Shown here piece after piece: positions 28,606 to 37,071 of a DNA stretch of 64,000 bases. A model generated the notes under the pieces. The model worked only from the letters and a program-made list of their open reading frames with translations, did not search any database and had not been told where the DNA came from. Location of the stretch: NCBI GenBank assembly GCA_030407315.1, contig JALQPE010000172.1, positions 62,001 to 126,000 of the forward strand. The letters run 5' to 3'. The DNA is from Asparagopsis taxiformis (lineage: Eukaryota > Rhodophyta > Florideophyceae > Bonnemaisoniales > Bonnemaisoniaceae). The stretch's first letter is position 1. Each line of letters begins with the position of its first letter. The position numbers and the translations under genes were made by a program.

Positions 28606-30087
28606 ATGCAGTCCTACTCGCCCCATATCACACCCTACCTCATGGCAATCGCCGAAGGTACTGTCATTGGCCCTGCCCTGCATCTGGATTATTCCTCCCA
28701 TTGGGTGCAGTTTTTCACGAACAACTTTATGAGATATGATGTCGCAGACGTTACACCCAGATGGGAAGGTAATCAAAACTCTTGGATGGCCGGTACCCCA
28801 GAGGTATGGGAAAGCATGATTGCCTTTTTCAATGCTCAAACTGTCAGTGAAGCAAATGAAGCACAATCAAATGTTGATAAATACGTCAACCAGGCTCTCT
28901 TCGACCTCATCGCAACTGACAAGGCTTTTGCCGTCGGTTATGCCAAAAAGTGCGCTAGCTTCGACACCTATCAGGAAGCTCGCCCATACGGTGTCAAGCT
29001 GGCCAAACAGAACGGGGCACCCAATGACTCGGTGCAACATGCTGTTGGAATGCTTGGCGTTTCTATCTGGCGTTTCCGCCTCTTCAAAGACTTTCACCTC
29101 GCCGCTTTATCCGCCGGTGGAGGTCAAAATTATCTCTTGTCACAATCGCTTCCCTTATTCCAAAAGCTAGCGACATCTGCAGCCAAGGTGGGCGAGCTTT
29201 TCCCAGCTTGCAGATGGCCGACTAGGATGGCTATTCATGATCTACTCGACCTGAAGAAGGGCGTTGATCCAATCAAGCACCTGTCGAGTAAGGCACGCAA
29301 TCGCATCCTGCTGCAATGCGAAGGATCTGGCGGGTTCCAGGTTGAAGTAAACGAACAAGTGGTCGAAATAGCTACCCGGTTCAATGGTAGCAGCGGCATA
29401 TTTGTGCGCAACATCAATCACCATGAGCATCACGACGAGGACGAACATCCCGTGTACGAAAAGCTGCAGGAAGCACACAAGCCTGTTTCATACTACGGAA
29501 CGCTGGACTTTGGAGCAGCCAAGGAGCTCGGGGAACGCCAGATTCTCGGATGGGTTGAAGTTGCAAATCAAGCCACATCAGAGTTTGAGAGAGTGAGCGA
29601 CAAATCATTCCTGGATACTCTGGCGCTCGGAGCCACCAGTGTGTCCAAACTGATTCTCTACATGAATTGGTACTTTGGCGGATCGTCCTCATGGTATCAT
29701 ACAGTCGGAAGCGACTCGTCGGGCAGTTTGATGCGGCAGGAAGCGACCAAGGCGGAGCTTGTCGGTCATGCGCATGCGATGAAAATCGACACGCATTTCA
29801 AGATTGCTGACGTGATTGCTTGCAGTCAGTTGCCAGACACGGGGTCGATTCAAGATTTGGTTCACCATACGTTGGACTATCGAAGAGGTGATATTGTGGT
29901 GTATAGACGGAAGAAGACGGTTGGTTTGGCGGATATTGGTGGCTTCAAACCGGAGGATTGTCAGTTCCAGATGCTTGACACGTTGGAAAGGGCACCGAAG
30001 CTGAAGGGAACGCGCTGGTTTGGCGATGACGTGGTGGATTTCGTCTCAGGCGGATTTAAGCACCGCTCGGATAGGGCGGCAAATTAA
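28606..30087 (+). CDS. Unrecognised 493-aa protein with a His/Asp/Glu cluster
   Basis: Single exon from an ATG in good context (CACCATGC) to TAA. The codon pattern, the TATA box upstream and the lack of antisense frames of equal length support a real gene. It has no signal peptide or obvious membrane helix. The N-terminal half is rich in aromatic and Trp residues (SSHWVQFF, TPRWEGNQNSW, VSIWRFRLFKDF). Residues 272-281 form the cluster HHEHHDEDEH, which could bind metal. The C-terminal part has DYRRGDIVVYRRKK. I cannot place it in a family. It is likely cytosolic; nothing more specific is supported. Confidence 0.75.
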   Translation: MQSYSPHITPYLMAIAEGTVIGPALHLDYSSHWVQFFTNNFMRYDVADVTPRWEGNQNSWMAGTPEVWESMIAFFNAQTVSEANEAQSNVDKYVNQALFDLIATDKAFAVGYAKKCASFDTYQEARPYGVKLAKQNGAPNDSVQHAVGMLGVSIWRFRLFKDFHLAALSAGGGQNYLLSQSLPLFQKLATSAAKVGELFPACRWPTRMAIHDLLDLKKGVDPIKHLSSKARNRILLQCEGSGGFQVEVNEQVVEIATRFNGSSGIFVRNINHHEHHDEDEHPVYEKLQEAHKPVSYYGTLDFGAAKELGERQILGWVEVANQATSEFERVSDKSFLDTLALGATSVSKLILYMNWYFGGSSSWYHTVGSDSSGSLMRQEATKAELVGHAHAMKIDTHFKIADVIACSQLPDTGSIQDLVHHTLDYRRGDIVVYRRKKTVGLADIGGFKPEDCQFQMLDTLERAPKLKGTRWFGDDVVDFVSGGFKHRSDRAAN

Positions 30088-30359
30088 TTTAGTCGTGTGA
30101 ATTTCTGAAAATCTCTTATTTCATCTATCATGCAAGGCTATACACTTCTTTTCGTACCCTTTGATCGCTGCATGAGCTGCAGAAAATCGTCGAGCACGAT
30201 CGTTTTTAGGTTAGGTTGTAAGACCTCTTGGCTACTTCACCCTTAACGAAATCAAGTCACAAAGTGACGACAGATTTCCTACACAAACATTTTACCATAA
30301 AAAAATCGGAGACTCACTGGAAAATTTCTACATATATCTATCTACCAAGCACAAATCGA

Positions 30360-31523
30360 TCAAACACCATCAAACGCCGCAACACCACGCGGCGAGCGCA
30401 CCTGATGCGTGCTATCAACACATGTGCTCGCACTGGTATCACCCGAAGTCGAACCATCGATGGCGAGTGAAACAGAGAGCTGTCTAACGCGCGCGCGAGC
30501 AATTTGGTTCATTTCCATTTGCTTGTCGCGTTCCAATTGCGATTCAGCCACACGCTGAGCGAATTCAACGACACAAATTTGATGTTTCTCATAAAACAAT
30601 CTCTCCCACGCAAAGCTGCCACGTATGCCACCGAGCCATTTCACCTTCAATTTACGCTTGGTCGCACGCTCCATCCACGTCGTAACGGCTGCAACTGTCT
30701 CGGCGCACTGCTCGTACCTCAACAGACAGCTCCAGAAGCGGCGTTCGTACCGCGCGCGTTCCTTTCGTCGAAGCTGCTTGTAGATGTAGCCGGGCAGCAG
30801 TCGCTGTTTCAGTTCCATGTAATCGAGCAGATGTTCGACGAACGGATGCATGCATTTGGCCAGATCGGGTAGGCCTTGGAGGATCGGTCTTCCCTGGAAA
30901 TTGCTGCAAATGGCTCCAATTTCAGATGCTTGTTGAATGATTTCGCCTTTCTTTCGCAGCCGTTTGCCTTCGGATAATTCGCCCGTTATTTTCGCTGGTG
31001 GACTGTCCCATTTCTTCTCTTCGGCAGACATTTTATCAGTGCCTTCAATCCATTCGTACAGACTTTGTTCTTCAAGATCAAACAGGTTTTGGAGAATGAC
31101 CTCGAAGGTGCGAAACCATTCTTTAAACAAGTCGATTTCCTGTATGGTCAGCATGAGAGGCATGTTGTCCATACTGTTGAATATGCTGTACATATCGGTC
31201 AGTTCTTTGCGCACGGCATTGTCTGGTAGTGATATCAGTTGTTCTGCCCATTGCGATGATGACCAGTTGGTTTGCAGCGGGAATTGGCGTTGTCGGAAGA
31301 TGGGCTGGTAATTTGGAGGCACAAGCGATGAGCGTTTTTGCAACAGCATTTCATTTTCAGCATTGCTCTTTTCCTTGTTTCTGGCCGGACTATCGGACGA
31401 AAACAGACGCGCTAGCACATGCTGCTTCAGAGTGTCATTGTGAGAGTTTGGCACCTCATCAGATATAGGCTCACTGCCTGTATTAGATGATTTCCTACTA
31501 ACTAGTTTCAACAAAGCGGACAT
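30360..31523 (-). CDS. Unknown protein, possible hemerythrin-like helical fold
   Basis: 387 aa from the ATG at 31523 (MSALLKLVSRKS); the frame is open upstream but has no ATG. The region VRKELTDMYSIFNSM to LFDLEEQSLYEWIEG (about 105-160) resembles the helical pair of hemerythrin/HHE domains (KELTDM...EEQSLYEWIE). The usual iron-ligand His residues are mostly absent from it. The C-terminal part is basic and helical (LRRKERARYERRFWSCLLRYEQC). No confident function follows. It might be a scaffold derived from a hemerythrin-like ancestor. It is divergent from the F-box gene and its 3' end is 272 bp from the stop of the 493-aa protein gene. Confidence 0.6.
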   Translation of the reverse strand: MSALLKLVSRKSSNTGSEPISDEVPNSHNDTLKQHVLARLFSSDSPARNKEKSNAENEMLLQKRSSLVPPNYQPIFRQRQFPLQTNWSSSQWAEQLISLPDNAVRKELTDMYSIFNSMDNMPLMLTIQEIDLFKEWFRTFEVILQNLFDLEEQSLYEWIEGTDKMSAEEKKWDSPPAKITGELSEGKRLRKKGEIIQQASEIGAICSNFQGRPILQGLPDLAKCMHPFVEHLLDYMELKQRLLPGYIYKQLRRKERARYERRFWSCLLRYEQCAETVAAVTTWMERATKRKLKVKWLGGIRGSFAWERLFYEKHQICVVEFAQRVAESQLERDKQMEMNQIARARVRQLSVSLAIDGSTSGDTSASTCVDSTHQVRSPRGVAAFDGV

Positions 31524-31831
31524 GTTGACACAAACGACGGTAGCTGCTATTGCGTTGGTCGACAACCAATTTGTATTTCAAGGAGACGGTAATAGAGTGA
31601 AGCGGGTCAAGCGGTCGCAGAGCATCAATTTGATTCGATCGAGATTATTACGTGTCGCCATCTCAGTTTGGACCGATAAATTTATACTAAAATAATATGA
31701 TTTGTCGTCACAACGTAAATGTGAACACGTCATCATACCACTGTCAGTCGCCGCATAACAAACCTACAAATGTATTTTTCCACCCTAAACCAATGTTGGA
31801 CGCACGCCTCAACACAAACCAACCAACCACC
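31524..31831. promoter_or_regulatory. Divergent promoter region (about 310 bp)
   Basis: It is shared by the helical protein gene (minus) and the F-box/ankyrin gene (plus). An AT-rich stretch with TTTATACTAAAATAATATG lies at 31680-31698. No gene is supported. Confidence 0.3.
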
Positions 31832-32701
31832 ATGTCGCCGCTCTTCCACCTCACAGACGACATCTGGCACGAAATCGCACGCCACCTCCCACTAACCTCG
31901 ATCTTCTCCCTACTACAAACCAATTCTCATCTGCACGCGCGGCTACTCTCGCTACTGCCAAGTCTCACACGCGCCCAATGTCCGACGCCCGTCGCGCAGC
32001 GCGACGCCATAACAGCCGCGATGCGCGGTGGCGACGTGTCCCTCGCAACCTTTCTCCTGCGCGCGCCCGGCGTACCGCCGATGCATGCCGACGAAACGCA
32101 CCCATTGCGCGTGTCGTTTCGCGATGCACGTCTGGCCGCCGCGCTGACTGCGCCGCTGACACGCTGTCTAATCCGCGACTTTCTGCGCGCCGGCGGTCTG
32201 CCATCCGCGATTCTCGCCGCCGCCGATTGTTGTGACAGTGCCGATGTCGTTCTTTCGGTCGCCGAATTTGCCGCCAGAGGACCCGCCGCCGACCTGGCAG
32301 CGCTTGCGCTCGCCCTTGTGCTGCGTGGGCGAACAGAGACTGTGCTGATGCTACTGCATCGCTACCCGGCGCTCGCAGCGACCTGCGCGGTGAAGAAGGG
32401 GTGTAGATTGTGCATGAGGCAGCATAGTTTGTTGCATGCTGCCGCGGAAACAGGCGATTTCGAGTTGATAGATGTGCTTGTCAAGTTTCTTGGAGAGGAT
32501 AAACAGTTGTTATTGGATAGTAGGGATTGTGATGGAGAGAGTGCACTTAGTATTGCGATTCGCAAACGCAGGAGTCGGGTCGCGCAGCAGCTTGTGCAGA
32601 GTGGAGCACAGGTTAGAGATTTAGTCGGATGTGCTTCTCGTGGTGGTGGACGACTTGGCGTGGGTGATGTCTGGTTTAAACCTGTAGTTGACGTCGATTG
32701 A
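31832..32701 (+). CDS. F-box and ankyrin-repeat protein
   Basis: 289 aa from the ATG in context CACCATGTC; another in-frame ATG lies at 31793. An F-box-like motif opens the protein (LTDDIWHEIARHLPLTSIFSLLQTN as two helices, residues about 4-35). Ankyrin-like helices follow, of which the clearest are LLHAAAETGDFELIDVLVK and SALSIAIRKRRSRVAQQLVQSG (about 190-260). F-box proteins join SKP1-CUL1 ubiquitin ligases and select substrates, here presumably through the ankyrin repeats. The middle is strongly GC-rich (CGC-rich codons at about 31960-32350), unlike the flanks. Confidence 0.7.
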   Translation: MSPLFHLTDDIWHEIARHLPLTSIFSLLQTNSHLHARLLSLLPSLTRAQCPTPVAQRDAITAAMRGGDVSLATFLLRAPGVPPMHADETHPLRVSFRDARLAAALTAPLTRCLIRDFLRAGGLPSAILAAADCCDSADVVLSVAEFAARGPAADLAALALALVLRGRTETVLMLLHRYPALAATCAVKKGCRLCMRQHSLLHAAAETGDFELIDVLVKFLGEDKQLLLDSRDCDGESALSIAIRKRRSRVAQQLVQSGAQVRDLVGCASRGGGRLGVGDVWFKPVVDVD

Positions 32702-33121
32702 TGTTTGGATAGTTGTTGCAATTCTATATTTCTCAATTGTAGATAACAGCGCATTGAACAAGATGTGTTATGCTTGTCATAAATGCGACAACCGAAACCC
32801 AAAATTCAGTTGCGAAAAATTCCTCAATATCGTTGGCCGATGTGTCATGTGCTGAGCAAAAACCAGCCAATCAATTCCCCTCTTCTATGAATTCACAGCC
32901 GTTGTAAACCAATAAAAATCTGACAAGTGCCCAAACCAAGGAGCGTGTAGGGACGACGACCATCGCCACACGGCCCGTTCAAAACCGTCCCAATTTCAAC
33001 TTTCTGCAGATCTTTTCGCTGATCCGAGCGACGTCAATAGCTTTCAGATTGCCTCAAAATGTCCTAGAACACTACGGCCACCGTCAAGTCCAAAGCAATC
33101 GTTCCATTCTCATCCCACAAC
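32702..33121. other. Intergenic, 3' flank of F-box gene and promoter of carrier gene
   Basis: 420 bp. A CCAAT-like word is at 32908-32912 on the plus strand. I see no gene. Confidence 0.25.
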
Positions 33122-34090
33122 ATGGGCGCCCCGTCATCCTCCAACAACGCAGATGGAAAAGACGCGAGCCGTGTTCGACTCGCCCGTGTGGCCGGAAGTG
33201 CATTTGCTGGTGTAGTAGAACTATTCGGTTTCCATCCCGTGGACACAATCGCCAAACGCCTAATGAGCAACCAAGTATCCGTGCGAACGCCCGGAATGTC
33301 ACCCGCAATGGTCATGGACGGCTATTCCAAAGTCATCTTCCGAGAGGCCTACACAGAGCCCTCAATTCTACGCAAATACACCTCTCTTTTCCCCGGTCTG
33401 TCCTTCGCCGCCGGCTACAAAATTCTGCAGCGAATCTACAAGTTTGGCGGCCAGCCATACGTCCGTGAGATCATGACGCGCCAGTTTGGCGACCGCGTCG
33501 ACGCACTCACCGCCGGTGACAAGGCCAAGAGTAAGATGTGGCTGCATGCCATCAGTGGTGCCGCGGTGGGCGTTGGCGAGGTCGTGCTGTTACCGCTTGA
33601 CGTGCTCAAGATCAAGAGTCAGAATAATCCAGCCGCGCTTCGCGGCAGAGGCTTGGTTGGCATTTTGAGGGAGGAACGTCTGTCAGGTCTGTATCGCGGC
33701 GCTGGCTGGACTGCGGCCAGAAATGCACCTGGCTCGTTTGCGCTGTTTGGCGCGTCCGCATTTGTGAAAGCACGTGTATTTGGATTGGATAATTTTAATG
33801 ATGCCACGTTTGGTCAGACGTTTGTCGCGTCCGCTGCGGGTGGTGTGGCAAGTATCACTGTGGCTAGTCCATTGGACGTCATCAAGACCCGTCTGCAGAC
33901 GAGAGACTTTGGTAGTGGTGAGAGCGGGTTCCAAATATTGAAGGACTTGATGAAGAAGGAAGGTCCTGGTGCTCTGTTCAAGGGACTTGTGCCCAAGGTG
34001 CTGGTTGTCGGACCCAAGCTTGTGTTTAGTTTCACCATTGCGCAACACATGATTGGGTTGTTTGAGGAAACGTTTGCAAAGCTAAAGTAG
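33122..34090 (+). CDS. GGC1: Mitochondrial carrier, GTP/GDP (GGC1-like)
   Basis: 322 aa with the three repeats of the mitochondrial carrier family. Signature Pro residues are at 39 (FHPVDTIAKRLMSN), 158 (LPLDVLKIKSQ) and 250 (SPLDVIKTRLQTR). The sequences HPVDTIAKRLMSN, VVLLPLDVLKIK and AGWTAARNAPGSFALFG resemble yeast Ggc1, which swaps cytosolic GTP for matrix GDP and affects mitochondrial iron balance. The subfamily call rests on these motifs from memory. The protein should sit in the inner mitochondrial membrane with six helices. Its stop lies 123 bp from that of convergent POLA2. Confidence 0.75.
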   Translation: MGAPSSSNNADGKDASRVRLARVAGSAFAGVVELFGFHPVDTIAKRLMSNQVSVRTPGMSPAMVMDGYSKVIFREAYTEPSILRKYTSLFPGLSFAAGYKILQRIYKFGGQPYVREIMTRQFGDRVDALTAGDKAKSKMWLHAISGAAVGVGEVVLLPLDVLKIKSQNNPAALRGRGLVGILREERLSGLYRGAGWTAARNAPGSFALFGASAFVKARVFGLDNFNDATFGQTFVASAAGGVASITVASPLDVIKTRLQTRDFGSGESGFQILKDLMKKEGPGALFKGLVPKVLVVGPKLVFSFTIAQHMIGLFEETFAKLK

Positions 34091-34213
34091 CGTCAGTGAA
34101 AGTTTTGGAGCATGTGATCACTATTGCGATTGTACCGGTTGGTAGAGGTAAAATGTTTTATTTATCAACAGTTTCAATTTACATTTGGTAGACGACCAAC
34201 TCGCCAGCGGCAC

Positions 34214-36097
34214 TTACACGCGAATAATATTTCCCTGCAATCGAACTTCATTAGCGTCGCTGGATGCTTTCGGTGCATCTGTCTTGTGCAGAGGTATTCT
34301 CAGTTCAGCGTACGTGCCCCCAGACGAGCCCCTGCACAACAGGCCCGGATTAATTGCCACAGCACCGCCATCAACGCTCTTGATGAATGCCTTGAGTTTG
34401 GACGGAGTAAAAATGACGTCGACAGTTGGTGCGTTTGGCAGAGCAGGAATTGCAATCCGCGCCAAATGCGTTGTATCCAGTGGAACGGCGGGACTCGGCG
34501 GAAAGCAAGGATAGAATGAGCGTTGGCGAAGCATGTGCGAGACAATGGCTGAAAACCGATCGCCCTTATTCCAGCAGATGCAATCTGCAGAGATGTCTTG
34601 CAGGGACGGAAGTGAGGAAACACCTATAGACACTGAATAATCGTCCGATGAAACGCGAAGAACAGAAGGGTTGGATAGCAGCGATATCTTTGGGACTCCC
34701 ATTTGCCCCTCTGGCCATTCGAATGGCGGTTGCGGGCACACCGGGTCGTGATGCACGTCGTCCAGAGAAGGTACGATTATAAAGTGCGGCGCAGGGGTTA
34801 TATCTGATACTGCCTGACGTAAACGAGCCAGGATTTTGGTTTCGAAAATTGTATCAAACGATGCTGCTGTACATTCGGAGATTTCTGAATGATTAACGTC
34901 CATGAACGGCCCGGTTAGAATAACAAGCTGCGGTAGATCTCTCTCAACGATCTGCAACAGGTCTTCTAGGGGCTCGTAGGAAAGGTTTGCGCTAGTTGTA
35001 AACGGTCCTGCTGCGAAAATAGCAGATACAAATAAATGGTCATCATCCTTCATTTCTTCATCTTCCATCTTGGTCTGCTCATCTTTGGCTCTCGCAGCGA
35101 CCACATTCATTGCATTATCATACACATTGTGAACTTCAAACACACGCTCGTTCGTGTTAACGCCTTCCACGGCGACAACCATACCCGGCGCCAAAAAGAG
35201 CGGCTGCTGCCTCTCTTGGACGCGCGCGAGATCCAACTTGACCATATTACCGTCTTCGCTCTCCAGCAAAACGGAGTTTGGATTAATGCGTCCGGCCAAC
35301 ACGCCCTCGCTGCCATCCAGCTCGACGCGGATGCGACCTACGGCCAAAACGGGCTGCGAGCTTCGGGAAAAGAAGGCCTCCGGCACGCATGGCGGCAGTG
35401 CTACGTCGCGTTCGGCCAACGATTTCAACAGCATCTCACTGATGTGTTTGGTGTGCGCACGGATAGAGCTAATTTTGAGAGGGATTTGATCATTCATGTA
35501 GCGCATTCGCTCTGTGGATGTAACTGGCGTAATTTGTAACGAGAGATCAGTCGACGGGGGTAGATCATCATGCGCGGCAATGTTGTATGACAGTTCGGCA
35601 CGCCCAGATCCTGTACGCGCGCTGTATGCCGCATCCGGAGCACTTGAAGGCAGAACGGCGTCAGGGGATGTCGGCACGGGTTCGGGCTTGATCTCTGGGA
35701 TGGGCGCTGGTTGGGCGATGATTGGCTCTTGTTTCGGCGCGTCTAGATGGGCATCGTCGGCGCCTGCAAAATCGGCATAGCTGAAGAAGTCATCGATGGT
35801 TATGCGCGTTGGGGTCGGACCGGCGGGATATGCAAAGGTGGATTCGCTTTTGACGCGCTTTCGATGCGGGGCTGGAGTGCGTGCTTGGGTTTCGATGTGA
35901 GCTTTCAGTGCGGAGAGGTCCTGGAGAGTTGGAGCGTTTGTGGAAGCGCTATTGGAAAGCGCCCATGCTTCCCACTTGCAGTAGAGTTGGGTGGAGGTGA
36001 TTGAGGCATCTGTGCTGATGGTTTGGAGCAATATGACGGATTGCTCGTCGAGAGCTATGCCGTTTCGGGCAAAGGTTTGTTTGACAGAGGAAGACAT
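34214..36097 (-). CDS. POLA2: DNA polymerase alpha subunit B
   Basis: 627 aa, close to the human subunit (598 aa). The order is right for the family: a small helical N-terminal domain (about 1-70), a disordered acidic/Pro linker, an OB fold (about 245-340; VLAVGRIRVELDGSEGVLAGRINP and PLFLAPGMVVAVEGVN) and an inactive phosphoesterase-like domain. That domain contains LPQLVILTGPFMDVNH and IIVPSLDDVHHDPVCPQPPF. The subunit tethers the catalytic polymerase alpha and primase at origins. Delta/epsilon small subunits are less likely because the DVHHDPVCPQPP pattern is of the alpha type. It is intronless. Confidence 0.93.
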   Translation of the reverse strand: MSSSVKQTFARNGIALDEQSVILLQTISTDASITSTQLYCKWEAWALSNSASTNAPTLQDLSALKAHIETQARTPAPHRKRVKSESTFAYPAGPTPTRITIDDFFSYADFAGADDAHLDAPKQEPIIAQPAPIPEIKPEPVPTSPDAVLPSSAPDAAYSARTGSGRAELSYNIAAHDDLPPSTDLSLQITPVTSTERMRYMNDQIPLKISSIRAHTKHISEMLLKSLAERDVALPPCVPEAFFSRSSQPVLAVGRIRVELDGSEGVLAGRINPNSVLLESEDGNMVKLDLARVQERQQPLFLAPGMVVAVEGVNTNERVFEVHNVYDNAMNVVAARAKDEQTKMEDEEMKDDDHLFVSAIFAAGPFTTSANLSYEPLEDLLQIVERDLPQLVILTGPFMDVNHSEISECTAASFDTIFETKILARLRQAVSDITPAPHFIIVPSLDDVHHDPVCPQPPFEWPEGQMGVPKISLLSNPSVLRVSSDDYSVSIGVSSLPSLQDISADCICWNKGDRFSAIVSHMLRQRSFYPCFPPSPAVPLDTTHLARIAIPALPNAPTVDVIFTPSKLKAFIKSVDGGAVAINPGLLCRGSSGGTYAELRIPLHKTDAPKASSDANEVRLQGNIIRV

Positions 36098-37071
36098 GGT
36101 TGCGGTGGGAAACGAGACGGGGGAGGGGGAATTGGATGGGATGGATTAAGGATAGGAATTTGGCGGGAAAAAGATTTTGGCGCGAATATGATTGGATCAT
36201 AAATCTAATTTGATGGGGAATGTGTTGCAACATAATTTGTTGAGGAAAACGGACACGTTTGTTGGTTGACTTGTTGGAACGGCGTGTTACATGAGTAGAC
36301 ATCGAGTGCAGCACTCCAACTTCGAGACTCGGATGGCAGCGCTGCGTTGAAGCGGTCCGCAACTAGACACGTTTGAGTTGCACGGCCGCTTGCTGCGCGT
36401 TGACCATACACGAATATCTGAGTTGAGATGATGCCAGCTGGACGTCGGCCTGTAATGATACGTGTCCTACGTGTAGGTAGGTTTTTAATTGACTGCATCG
36501 GAGGCTTAGGTGCGGCGGAAGAAAGAATTGAAAATTAAGAATACACTTGCAACTCGGCGCAACTTATTGTGTGTATCCAAACAACTGTACAACTGCTCGT
36601 CATACGCTGCGGTGAGCTTGTCGGCATCCTCTACGCTGCGCTGTTCGACTAGGGAGACAGTAACCCGTTGATGCTTGGTCGCCCGCCCGCCTGCCTCCCC
36701 GCCCGTGATCATCTCCAGCAGCTTGCATTTGCAAAGTGAGCACTGCGCCAGCGCTGCACTTTCCTTCCTCTACACTTGCACAAGCCCACCGTTGGTCGAT
36801 GCTTCAGTCGACAGTGACAAGCTCGTCAACTCCGCTTCCAGTTTCCGTTAATGCTTGATCACAAACTTTGGTTTGTTTGCACACCCTGTTTGGTCCCAAT
36901 CTCCCCTTTCCATCCCATCCACTCCTGTAGCTCCACCTCACTACACCTCCACTCACCTGTTGTGCTCCACACATCCAGCAATTCTCTCTGCTTATACATT
37001 CGCCGACTCCTCGCTCGACCCAACTACTTTCTCCCCCCACATCACTCATCCTATCCCGCTTTTCATCCCAA
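36098..37071. other. Intergenic between POLA2 and AAA ATPase genes
   Basis: About 970 bp. The right 300 bp are C/T-rich and probably the leader of the AAA gene. A short minus-strand frame at 36506-36712 is listed separately. I see nothing else. Confidence 0.3.
36506..36712 (-). CDS. Candidate small protein, 68 aa, uncertain
   Basis: ATG to stop, MITGGEAGGRATKHQR then VTVSLVEQRSVEDADKLTAA. The middle part is plausibly helical and has balanced charge, unlike random antisense frames, but the last 15 residues (FLIFNSFF) look like readthrough into non-coding sequence, as if an intron were missed. I do not recognise it. Confidence 0.25.
   Translation of the reverse strand: MITGGEAGGRATKHQRVTVSLVEQRSVEDADKLTAAYDEQLYSCLDTHNKLRRVASVFLIFNSFFRRT

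Noticed and set aside
36205..36498. 97-aa minus-strand open frame
   Set aside because: No motif, low-complexity composition, and it does not join the 68-aa candidate upstream with a convincing splice site.
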